DNA of 5,501 nt from an uncultured Bacilli bacterium (GTDB taxonomy: Bacteria > Bacillota_I > Bacilli_A > RF39 > UBA660): the NCBI GenBank assembly GCA_947588795.1, contig CANPZJ010000053.1:1-5501 (forward strand), given 5' to 3'. Of this stretch, positions 1 through 5,449 are shown piece after piece (positions within the stretch are counted from its first letter, which is position 1; every line of letters starts with the position of its first letter). The position numbers and the translations under genes were made by a program. The notes beneath the pieces are model-generated. The model was given only the letters and a program-made list of their open reading frames with translations. It searched no databases and was not told the origin of the DNA.

Positions 1-34
1 GCATAGTTGCTCATCAATATATAATTATGTTGTC

Positions 35-63
35 ATTATACATTATTTAGCACACCTATGCAA
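35..63 (-). promoter_or_regulatory. Possible leftward promoter for a gene beyond the left edge
   Basis: On the minus strand a perfect -10 hexamer TATAAT (35-40) lies 17 bases downstream of a weak -35 hexamer TTGCAT (58-63), which matches the consensus at only three positions. The -35 falls over the end of the 61-codon gene. Any transcript would start near position 28 and run off the window. An ATG at 14-12 follows but has no ribosome site, so I do not call a gene there. Hexamers like these are common by chance in AT-rich DNA. Confidence 0.3.
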
Positions 64-241
64 ATAGTGATTTTAAATCTTTTAAAGTAAATAATAAAAT
101 GGGAAGTTCAATTACAACAACTTTAGAATATTCACTCTCAAGTAAATGTAATCTTCTTAATTCTTCTTCAACTAGATGTTTTTGTTTATTAATAGCAGTT
201 TTTAAATTATTAATTTCATTTATTTTGGTAAATCTATCCAT
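56..241 (-). CDS. Small helical protein of unknown function, 61 aa
   Basis: I do not recognise this gene. It is probably real: its ATG (241-239) is preceded by AAGGAG with about 5 bases of spacing, and that site overlaps the TAA stop of the metallopeptidase gene upstream, an arrangement typical of translational coupling. The first 38 or so residues are rich in Lys, Glu and Leu (KQKHLVEEELRRLHLLESEY) and look like an amphipathic helix or short coiled coil. The last 20 or so are hydrophobic (VVVIELPILLFTL) and could pack on a partner or a membrane, but form no clear transmembrane helix. It is the last gene of the leftward run. The opening KINEINNL faintly recalls YnzC (DUF896), which sits near lexA in B. 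subtilis, but the diagnostic second half of that family is absent, so I do not name it. Confidence 0.6.
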   Translation of the reverse strand: MDRFTKINEINNLKTAINKQKHLVEEELRRLHLLESEYSKVVVIELPILLFTLKDLKSLFA

Positions 242-251
242 AATTACTCCT

Positions 252-884
252 TTAATGTCTTAATCTTTTTCGTCTTTCCTTATAATCAGGTAGAGCTTGT
301 TCTACTATTTTCCAGAAAGCTTTACTATGATTACCTTCATAAAAATGAGCCATTTCATGAATAATAACATAATCAATTAATTCAATATCTTTTTTTAATA
401 GTTCACTATTTAAAGTAATCTTTTTATCTCTTGTGTTACAAACTCCCCAACGAGTACGCATCTTTCTAATTTTTAAAGTAAATTCTGGTAAATCATTAAA
501 GCATTTTTTACATATATTTATTTCTTCATTAAATACTCTTTCACATTCACTATCATAAAATTTATCGATAGCTTCTTCATCATGACCAATAATCGAATTA
601 TCTTCAAATTTAACTGTAGGAATACGATTATCAAAAGATACTTCATATGTTTTACCAAGGTAAGTTAGTTCGCCAACTTTATCTTGTCTTTCTAAGGCTT
701 CTTCATACATTTTTAAAATAGCACTAGAATTTTTGGTAATTAAATTTTTAACTTCGACATCACTAATAACTCTAGGTGCCGTTACAATTAATTTACAATT
801 TTCATCAAAACGAAAATAAAGATTTTTGTTATCTTTTTTAATTATTTCATATTCGATTATGTAATCATTTAATTTAAACTTCAT
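252..884 (-). CDS. YgjP-type (DUF45/M48-like) zinc metallopeptidase
   Basis: A 210-residue protein of the YgjP/DUF45 family, soluble zinc-dependent peptidase-like proteins whose substrates are mostly unknown. In the chosen numbering, the zinc site HEMAH is at residues 176-180 (ligands His176 and His180, general base Glu177), with a further His186 in NHSKAFW. The family signature RKMRTRWGVC (140-149) and the IDYVIIHE strand lead into it. The N-terminal half is the usual beta-rich region of this family. There is no signal peptide, so it should be cytoplasmic. I chose the ATG at 884 because AAGTAGG (894-900) lies 9 bases upstream. A GTG at 911 would add nine residues but has no ribosome site. 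It follows sirA by 35 bases and precedes the 61-codon gene, so it is probably co-transcribed with both. The family call is firm; the cellular role is not known. Confidence 0.9.
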   Translation of the reverse strand: MKFKLNDYIIEYEIIKKDNKNLYFRFDENCKLIVTAPRVISDVEVKNLITKNSSAILKMYEEALERQDKVGELTYLGKTYEVSFDNRIPTVKFEDNSIIGHDEEAIDKFYDSECERVFNEEINICKKCFNDLPEFTLKIRKMRTRWGVCNTRDKKITLNSELLKKDIELIDYVIIHEMAHFYEGNHSKAFWKIVEQALPDYKERRKRLRH

Positions 885-893
885 AAAACATAC

Positions 894-900
894 CCTACTT
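894..900 (-). promoter_or_regulatory. Non-canonical ribosome site that decides the metallopeptidase start
   Basis: AAGTAGG differs from AAGGAGG at one base and lies 9 bases before the ATG at 884. The same heptamer with the same spacing precedes the neighbouring sirA gene, which supports both start choices over the upstream GTG codons. Confidence 0.6.
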
Positions 901-919
901 AATTGTAACACAAAAATCT

Positions 920-1336
920 TTAGTGAACAAATTCATTTAACCAAAAATAATCTTTATTTTTAAAATCACAGACAAATAAATTATCACTCATAAGATAATT
1001 TACTAAAAGAGTGGGATCTACAGCATCAGTTTTTAAAATAATATGACTTCGAAATACTTTTAAATATGTGTTTTCTGGTCGGTACTTATTTATAATCATG
1101 TGTCTTCCATCTTCATAATGATAATGACGATTATGTTTAAATAAATTCATAATTCTTTTATCAACATATTCTTTATCAAAATAAGAGAATATATTTTGAT
1201 AGATAGATAAAGATACATTACTATTAACAGTATCTAAATAATATAAATTTTCAATAGTATGATATAAATTATATGGTGTTTCTTTTGTTAATATAGTCAT
1301 TTCTGGTTTTATTTTAAAAATATAAAATGTTCTCAC
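920..1336 (-). CDS. sirA: SirA-like inhibitor of replication initiation
   Basis: A 138-residue protein that I assign to the SirA (YneE) family on three grounds. It opens with a beta strand of the R-x-[FY]-Y-x-[FY]-x-I-K type (RTFYIFKIK). It ends with the family's hallmark, an aromatic/acidic strand followed by WLN (CDFKNKDYFWLNEF). It also lies immediately downstream of a transketolase homologue, as sirA does in B. subtilis. There SirA binds domain I of DnaA and blocks new rounds of replication at the onset of sporulation. Overall identity to the Bacillus protein looks low, so a related role is inference. I start it at the GTG at 1336, 9 bases after AAGTAGG (1346-1352). The GTG at 1345 would touch that site and is excluded. 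No membrane segment or signal peptide is visible. A spore-former is implied if the regulation is conserved, but nothing else in the window shows this. Confidence 0.7.
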   Translation of the reverse strand: MRTFYIFKIKPEMTILTKETPYNLYHTIENLYYLDTVNSNVSLSIYQNIFSYFDKEYVDKRIMNLFKHNRHYHYEDGRHMIINKYRPENTYLKVFRSHIILKTDAVDPTLLVNYLMSDNLFVCDFKNKDYFWLNEFVH

Positions 1337-1345
1337 TCTTATCAC

Positions 1346-1352
1346 CCTACTT
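1346..1352 (-). promoter_or_regulatory. Ribosome site that decides the sirA start
   Basis: AAGTAGG sits 9 bases before the GTG at 1336 and directly abuts the alternative GTG at 1345, so only the inner GTG can be used. It is identical in sequence and spacing to the site of the next gene. Confidence 0.6.
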
Positions 1353-1355
1353 ACA

Positions 1356-1371
1356 ATTATAAATAATTATA
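1356..1371 (-). promoter_or_regulatory. Possible sirA promoter with two TATAAT hexamers and no good -35
   Basis: In the 57-base gap between the transketolase homologue and sirA, two perfect TATAAT hexamers read towards sirA (1366-1371 and 1356-1361). At 17-base spacing the -35 positions hold only CATATA or CATTTA, neither close to TTGACA. That pattern would fit a promoter needing an activator, but very AT-rich DNA yields TATAAT by chance. Read-through from the upstream gene is the alternative, since no terminator is seen in the gap. Confidence 0.35.
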
Positions 1372-1392
1372 TTTAAAATAAATGTAAGTATA

Positions 1393-1399
1393 TGTCGAG
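1393..1399 (+). promoter_or_regulatory. Possible Spo0A box (0A box) upstream of sirA
   Basis: TGTCGAG differs from the 0A-box core TGTCGAA at one base. It lies about 22-28 bases upstream of the first TATAAT of the presumed sirA promoter, close to the -35 position where Spo0A acts at its sigma-A-type activated promoters. In B. subtilis sirA is switched on by Spo0A. A one-mismatch heptamer in a gap this size is not rare, and a perfect TTCGACA occurs inside the metallopeptidase gene (753-759), so the site alone proves nothing. Confidence 0.25.
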
Positions 1400-1402
1400 T
1401 AA

Positions 1403-3343
1403 TTAATTTTTCATATTAGATAAAATTTTAGCTTTAATAGAATCCATATCTAAATTGTAATAATTTAAAAGTTCTTCTTTTGTTCCACTGGTACCAAATT
1501 TATCTATACCTAAAATATAATCTTCACTTGTTGCATATTTATGCCAGAAGCTCTTATCCCCAAATTCTAAAGTAAATGTTTTAATATTTTTAGGTAATAA
1601 CATATTTTGATATCTTTCGTTTTGACGCGCAAAAAGTTCTGCTGATGGCATTGTTACAACTCTAAAATCAATACCATAAGGTGCTAGGGCATCAGATATT
1701 CTTAAAGCAAGTTCTACTTCACTACCGGTTGCAATAATTATGGCATTGGCTTCATTATTTTCTCTTTTGACGCGATAAGCCCCAGCCATCACATATTTAT
1801 AATTAGATCCTTTTAATTTAGGTGCTTTACTGCTACCAATTATAATAGTTGTCGTATTTTTAAACTGACTAATTATATCATATACACCAATTACTTCATT
1901 GATATCAGCCGGTCTAAAATTAATTAAACTTGGAATACTTCTTAAATTATTTATTTCATAAATCGCATTATTACCAGTATCTAAATAAGAATTTAAGAAA
2001 GTGTCTTTGGTAAAGATAAAATTAACATCCAAGTTATTTTCGGAACATAGTGCTATACTTTTTTGGAGAATTGGTTCATCAATTAAAGGAGCACTTACAA
2101 ATACTTTAAATCCTAAAGTAGATAAACCTGAGGCCATATAACCCATAGACATTGTTCTACTTCCACATAAGATATTTCTTCCGGTCGGATTATCTTTATG
2201 CATAATACTTGCTTTGGTAATACTTCCTAAAGTATTAATAAAATTATCATTAGATAAAGATAAGACAAAAGGAGTTTTACTAGCTACTATATTAAATATT
2301 TTATTATTACTAATAATTAATTCTTCTTCGTAGCCATCATTTATTTTAATATTTTCTGGTTTAAAATTAATCGTAAATTCTTTAGTTTCTAAAAAGTTAA
2401 CTATTTCTCTTAATTTTAAATCTTCTAAACAACTATTTTTAAGTTCAATCCATTTGCTTAATGGTTTATCAAGTCTTTTAGCTAGTTCCTTCTTTAAATC
2501 TTCTTTTTGATAATTAATTGGATATTTTTCTCTTAATTCGGCAATTTCTTGCTCACTTAAAGGCATATTAAATTTTTCATTAGAGTTTTCTCTTGTTGTA
2601 TCTTTAGCATAAGTCGATTTAATAATAATAACAGAAGGCTTCTTACTAACATAAGCATCTTCAATAGCTCCTTCAATAGATGACGTTGTATTATTAATCT
2701 CATCTACATTAAAGTTTAAAGAAATAAAACGATCAACTAAATTTTCCGAAAAAGTTTCTTTCGTACTACTATCTTTACTAATATCAGTTTTTAAAACAAT
2801 AAATATTAATTTATTTAAATTTTCATGGCCTGCATAAGACATAGCTTCATAAGAAATACCATTCATTAAATCTTCTTCAGTACAGATGCATATAGTTTTA
2901 AAATTAATTAAATTACATTTATTATCTTCTAGTTTTATTAGTGATTCAATGTATCTTTCTCCTAGAGCAATACCGACAGATGATGCAATAACATCACCAA
3001 CTGTATTACTGCCAACTTCAATACCAGGAGTTTTAATATTAGATACTCCTTCCGTTACCGAATTTAATTTTTTAAATTCTTTTAAAGCATCAAAAGATAA
3101 ATCACTACCAAAAATATGTAATGTGGCATACATTAAAGGAAGTAATCTATTACTTACTATTACTCGATCTCTATTTATATACTTACTATTATGATAATCA
3201 TAATTTAAATACTTTAAAAATAAAGATGTCATAACTGGGGCTCCACATAAAGAGATACCAACATCTCCACTTCCAGCTTCCTTTATCATATCAATACATA
3301 ACATCTTTAAATTATTCGTAATATTTACTTCTAACTTACTCAT
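1403..3343 (-). CDS. tkt: Transketolase homologue lacking the catalytic and cofactor residues (probable pseudoenzyme)
   Basis: A 646-residue homologue of transketolase, the thiamine-diphosphate (ThDP) enzyme of the pentose phosphate pathway, with normal length and domain order: PP domain (about 1-265), Pyr domain (about 340-500), C-terminal domain (about 525-646). Fold-level motifs remain: NRDR, SENLVDRF, FRPAD, IIATGSEVELALRI, MPSAELF and FGTSG. The active site does not. SGHPG reads SGDVG (Asp27). The His of S-x-G-H-G is Leu67, that of T-P-G-H-P is Val100, and that of V-H-G-x-P is Phe258. The ThDP/Mg motif GDG is TEE (155-157) and its partner Asn is Thr186. The catalytic Glu of VREF is Thr397. 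THDS reads TKDT (Lys446), and the His of G-P-T-H is Asn458. It should not catalyse transketolase chemistry. The frame is uninterrupted, so the protein is kept for something else. The start is the ATG at 3343, 9 bases after TTGGAG. It lies 15 bases from the glycosyltransferase stop, in one operon. Confidence 0.88.
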   Translation of the reverse strand: MSKLEVNITNNLKMLCIDMIKEAGSGDVGISLCGAPVMTSLFLKYLNYDYHNSKYINRDRVIVSNRLLPLMYATLHIFGSDLSFDALKEFKKLNSVTEGVSNIKTPGIEVGSNTVGDVIASSVGIALGERYIESLIKLEDNKCNLINFKTICICTEEDLMNGISYEAMSYAGHENLNKLIFIVLKTDISKDSSTKETFSENLVDRFISLNFNVDEINNTTSSIEGAIEDAYVSKKPSVIIIKSTYAKDTTRENSNEKFNMPLSEQEIAELREKYPINYQKEDLKKELAKRLDKPLSKWIELKNSCLEDLKLREIVNFLETKEFTINFKPENIKINDGYEEELIISNNKIFNIVASKTPFVLSLSNDNFINTLGSITKASIMHKDNPTGRNILCGSRTMSMGYMASGLSTLGFKVFVSAPLIDEPILQKSIALCSENNLDVNFIFTKDTFLNSYLDTGNNAIYEINNLRSIPSLINFRPADINEVIGVYDIISQFKNTTTIIIGSSKAPKLKGSNYKYVMAGAYRVKRENNEANAIIIATGSEVELALRISDALAPYGIDFRVVTMPSAELFARQNERYQNMLLPKNIKTFTLEFGDKSFWHKYATSEDYILGIDKFGTSGTKEELLNYYNLDMDSIKAKILSNMKN

Positions 3344-3352
3344 TAAAATCAA

Positions 3353-3358
3353 CTCCAA
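3353..3358 (-). promoter_or_regulatory. Ribosome site that decides the tkt-homologue start
   Basis: TTGGAG lies 9 bases before the ATG at 3343. A longer frame could begin at the TTG that forms part of this site (3358), but a start codon inside its own ribosome site is not credible. Confidence 0.7.
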
Positions 3359-4489
3359 CTACATTTTATTTATTAAATTATTTATTTTTTCCACTGATTT
3401 ATTATTATCTAATTTATTTAATCTTTCTTTCATTTTTAAAACAATATTATAATTATTTTCTATTTTTAATAATACTTTTTTAAATACTCTTACATTTCTT
3501 ACTTTTAAACCATATTTTTTAAAAGCAATAAAACGAGCATTATATTTTTCTTGGCCCCCAACTCCTGGTACTAAAAGCATTGGCACTTTCATTTCCATTG
3601 CCTCAGTTACTGTTGCACCACCTGGTTTTGATATTACTAAATCACTTATTTTCATCAAATTTAAAACATCATGAGAATAACCTAATACTTTAATATTTGT
3701 AATTCCTTTATCTTTAACATATTCATCACATTTTTCTTTTAATTTTTCATTTTTACCACTTATAAATATAATATCAACATCTAAATCTAATTTAGCAATT
3801 GTTTTAAAATAATCGTAATAATACATACTACCAGTAGTACTTCCCCCAAAGAATAAATATACTCTTTTTTTACCATTTAAATTATATCTTTTTAATATAT
3901 TTTCTCTACTATCTAGATTATTTATTTCATTAATATTTAAAGGAAGACCAAAAGGATAAACTTTCTTGCCATCTATTCCTCTACTTATTAATTCTTCTTT
4001 TACCATTTCGTTACCAACAATATAGCCATCTTCTAATTTATGATTTTTCGTCCAACATTCATGAGTTCGATAATCAGTAATAATCGTAAATAGTTTACTA
4101 TGAATTAAATTGAGTTTATTATAATAAGTAATAATATTACTGCAATAAAAATGAGTAGATATGGTAATATCAGGATTAAATTCACTAATTACTTGACGTA
4201 ATTTCTCATTATCATAACTTTTTTTAGCTAAAGCATTATGACCTATCGTAGAAATTTTATGATCCATTAACTCATAACAAAAATCAAAAATATGGGCTGT
4301 TCTTCTTTTACCAACAAAGTCCATTATTTTAACACCAGCACGGCCAATAAAATTGCCATAGTCGGACATGTCTATTAATTTTACTTCACATTTATGATTA
4401 TGTTCTTTAATATAACTAGCCACATATTCCGCAATGGATTTATGACCAGAACCATATCTTGCATATAATACTAATACTTTCTTTTTCAT
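3359..4489 (-). CDS. MGDG-synthase/UgtP-type glycolipid glycosyltransferase (GT28)
   Basis: A 376-residue GT-B glycosyltransferase of the family that holds plant MGDG synthase and B. subtilis UgtP (YpfP), close to the usual 380 or so residues. These peripheral membrane enzymes move a sugar from a UDP-sugar to diacylglycerol, giving membrane glycolipids and the anchor of lipoteichoic acid. The N-terminal domain shows the acceptor-side motif YGSGHKSIAE (12-21) and the family stretch TDYRTHECW (138-146). The C-terminal domain has FFGGSTTGS (213-221) and the nucleotide-sugar site SKPGGATVTEA (287-297) followed by GGQEKYNA (311-318). No transmembrane helix is seen, and the basic tail fits membrane-surface binding. 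AGAAGG precedes the ATG by 9 bases. It heads the operon with the tkt homologue. Which sugar is used, and how many are added, cannot be read from the sequence. No such gene is part of the B. subtilis lexA-tkt interval. Confidence 0.9.
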   Translation of the reverse strand: MKKKVLVLYARYGSGHKSIAEYVASYIKEHNHKCEVKLIDMSDYGNFIGRAGVKIMDFVGKRRTAHIFDFCYELMDHKISTIGHNALAKKSYDNEKLRQVISEFNPDITISTHFYCSNIITYYNKLNLIHSKLFTIITDYRTHECWTKNHKLEDGYIVGNEMVKEELISRGIDGKKVYPFGLPLNINEINNLDSRENILKRYNLNGKKRVYLFFGGSTTGSMYYYDYFKTIAKLDLDVDIIFISGKNEKLKEKCDEYVKDKGITNIKVLGYSHDVLNLMKISDLVISKPGGATVTEAMEMKVPMLLVPGVGGQEKYNARFIAFKKYGLKVRNVRVFKKVLLKIENNYNIVLKMKERLNKLDNNKSVEKINNLINKM

Positions 4490-4510
4490 ACTATTTTACC
4501 TTCTTTTATT

Positions 4511-4539
4511 ATTATAAACGTTTTTGCAAAATAAAACAA
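4511..4539 (-). promoter_or_regulatory. Probable promoter of the glycosyltransferase operon
   Basis: A perfect -10 TATAAT (4511-4516) lies 17 bases from TTGTTT (4534-4539), a -35 that keeps only the TTG of the consensus. The transcript would begin near 4504 with a leader of about 15 bases carrying AGAAGG. The -35 overlaps the last bases of the terminator-like hairpin of the small gene upstream. Confidence 0.5.
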
Positions 4540-4558
4540 TGAATTTAATTATTCATTG
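4528..4558 (-). terminator. Weak intrinsic terminator of the small SOS gene
   Basis: A perfect 8-base inverted repeat (ATTCATTG at 4551-4558 and CAATGAAT at 4537-4544) with a 6-base loop spans the stop codon of the small gene. In the leftward transcript it is followed at once by TTTTATTTT. The stem holds only two G-C pairs, so termination may be incomplete and some SOS transcription could enter the glycosyltransferase operon. Confidence 0.45.
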
Positions 4559-4685
4559 CTACACAATTATTATTACACACATTATTATTAAGATAAGTAA
4601 ATCTTAAATTCAGGAGCAATACTCCTACAACGATGGAACTATAGAATAATACCAAAACTCCCAAACTCATTAATTTTCTTTTCAT
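4545..4685 (-). CDS. SOS-controlled small single-pass membrane protein, candidate division inhibitor
   Basis: A 46-codon gene, easily missed for its size. AAGGAG (4694-4699) lies 8 bases before the ATG (4685-4683), and a good promoter with a LexA operator in its spacer lies upstream. The peptide starts MKRK, continues with a hydrophobic helix of about 20 residues (6-25, LGVLVLFYSSIVVGVLLL), and ends in a polar tail of about 20 residues rich in Asn, with two cysteines spaced C-NNN-C (37 and 41). The basic N-terminus predicts N-inside, tail-outside. Its place, divergent from lexA with tkt beyond, is that of yneA in Bacillus and sosA in Staphylococcus, both SOS-induced membrane-anchored inhibitors of cell division. 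I see no LysM domain and no evident sequence match, and it is shorter than either. The gene and its LexA control are well supported. The division role is inference from position and topology. A toxin-like membrane peptide is the main alternative. Confidence 0.82.
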   Translation of the reverse strand: MKRKLMSLGVLVLFYSSIVVGVLLLNLRFTYLNNNVCNNNCVAMNN

Positions 4686-4713
4686 AAATATCACTCCTTC
4701 TTTCTACATTTTT

Positions 4714-4742
4714 ATCTTATCAAAAACATTTGTTTGTATCAA
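4714..4742 (-). promoter_or_regulatory. Promoter of the small SOS gene
   Basis: TTGATA (4737-4742, five of six bases of TTGACA) and TAAGAT (4714-4719, four of six of TATAAT) are separated by exactly 17 bases and read leftwards into the small gene. A LexA-type palindrome fills most of the spacer, so bound LexA would exclude RNA polymerase. The start would be near 4707, leaving a leader of about 20 bases that includes the ribosome site. Confidence 0.75.
4724..4735. promoter_or_regulatory. LexA operator 1 (small-gene side)
   Basis: AAACATTTGTTT: two 5-base arms (AAACA/TGTTT) around TT, matching the Gram-positive LexA layout GAAC-N4-GTTC with the outer G/C changed to A/T. An identical copy lies 46 bases away. 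It sits within the -35/-10 spacer of the small gene. Confidence 0.8.
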
Positions 4743-4769
4743 GTACGATTTTAATTTTTTTGAAATTTT

Positions 4770-4781
4770 AAACATTTGTTT
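4770..4781. promoter_or_regulatory. LexA operator 2 (lexA side)
   Basis: A second exact AAACATTTGTTT, identical to operator 1 and extended by a shared G at the right. Its last two bases are the first two of the lexA -35 hexamer, so LexA binding would repress its own gene, as is usual for lexA. Confidence 0.82.
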
Positions 4782-4808
4782 GACATTTATTAACAGATAT
4801 AGTAAAAT
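4780..4808 (+). promoter_or_regulatory. lexA promoter
   Basis: A perfect TTGACA (4780-4785), a 17-base spacer and TAAAAT (4803-4808, five of six bases). Transcription should start around 4811-4815, giving a very short leader. The ribosome site AGGAGG (4815-4820), 5 bases before the ATG, lies almost at the mRNA 5' end. Confidence 0.85.
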
Positions 4809-4825
4809 GTATTTAGGAGGAAGAT

Positions 4826-5449
4826 ATGAAAACTAAAGAAATTACAAAAAGACAAAAAGATGTTTTAGATTATGTTAAAAAATATGTAGCAACTCACGGT
4901 TATCCACCTGCTATAAGAGAAATATGTAAAGGAGTAAATTTATCAAGTCCAGCAACTGTCTTTGTTCACTTAAAAAACTTAGAACAATTAGGACTTATTA
5001 AAACAACTAGTAATAAATTTAGAACTATTGAAATTCTAGGAACTAACGAATATTTAGAAACAAATGAAGATGTTGTTAAGGTTCCACTTCTTGGTAAGAT
5101 TACTGCAGGTAGTCCTATTACAGCAATTGAACAGCCAAATGAATTTTTTGATATTCCAGCATCACTCATTCCAGCTACTGCTATCGTATTTACTCTACAT
5201 GTATCTGGCGAATCAATGATTAATGCTGGTATTTATGATGGTGATTACGTTATCGTCCAAAAACAAAGCAATGCGAAAAATGGTGATATTGTTGTTGCTA
5301 TGACTGAAGAAAATGAAGCTACTATTAAAAGATTTTATAAAGAAAATGGTCATATTAGATTACAACCAGAAAATGATAAAATGGATCCAATTATTTTAAA
5401 TAATTGTACTATTTTAGGAAAAGCCATTGGTTTATATCGTAAATTTTAA
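4826..5449 (+). CDS. lexA: LexA, SOS response repressor and self-cleaving protease
   Basis: A complete 207-residue LexA, close to the usual 205 or so. LexA represses DNA-damage genes and cleaves itself when RecA filaments form on damaged DNA. Residues 1-70 form the winged helix-turn-helix (TKRQKDVLDYV, GYPPAIREIC, then the recognition helix in SSPATVFVHLKNLEQLGLI). The S24 peptidase domain follows, with the scissile Ala94-Gly95 in KITAGSPI, nucleophile Ser130 in SGESM and general base Lys168 in ATIKRF, so it should be fully cleavable. AGGAGG lies 5 bases before the ATG. The recognition helix differs from the B. subtilis form (SSSTVHGHL), which may fit the A-for-G change in the outer operator bases here. 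It is divergent from the small SOS gene, shares its control region, and ends just before a hairpin terminator. Confidence 0.97.
   Translation: MKTKEITKRQKDVLDYVKKYVATHGYPPAIREICKGVNLSSPATVFVHLKNLEQLGLIKTTSNKFRTIEILGTNEYLETNEDVVKVPLLGKITAGSPITAIEQPNEFFDIPASLIPATAIVFTLHVSGESMINAGIYDGDYVIVQKQSNAKNGDIVVAMTEENEATIKRFYKENGHIRLQPENDKMDPIILNNCTILGKAIGLYRKF

Noticed and set aside
56..241. Calling the 61-aa gene ynzC (DUF896)
   Set aside because: Only a short N-terminal resemblance is visible. The family's conserved E-Q-x-x-L-R-x-E-Y and F-R segment is missing, and alternative frames contain stops, so a frameshift does not rescue it.
753..759. Perfect TTCGACA (0A-box core)
   Set aside because: It lies in the middle of the metallopeptidase coding sequence with no promoter nearby. 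It is a useful reminder that this heptamer arises by chance here.
902..930. Promoter for the metallopeptidase gene (TTGTTC, 17 bases, TACAAT with an upstream TG)
   Set aside because: Its start point (near 895) would fall inside the AAGTAGG ribosome site and remove part of it. Read-through from sirA explains expression better.
2886..3194. Open frame of 102 codons on the plus strand
   Set aside because: It lies wholly inside the antisense of the transketolase homologue, has no ribosome site, and encodes a low-complexity Ser/Leu-rich product. It is a shadow of the real gene.
4516..4523. AAACGTTT palindrome near the glycosyltransferase promoter as a third LexA box
   Set aside because: It lacks the four-base gap between AAAC and GTTT, so the half-sites would be wrongly spaced for a LexA dimer.
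4966..5169. Open frame of 67 codons on the minus strand
   Set aside because: It is antisense to lexA with no ribosome site or family motif. It is a shadow frame.
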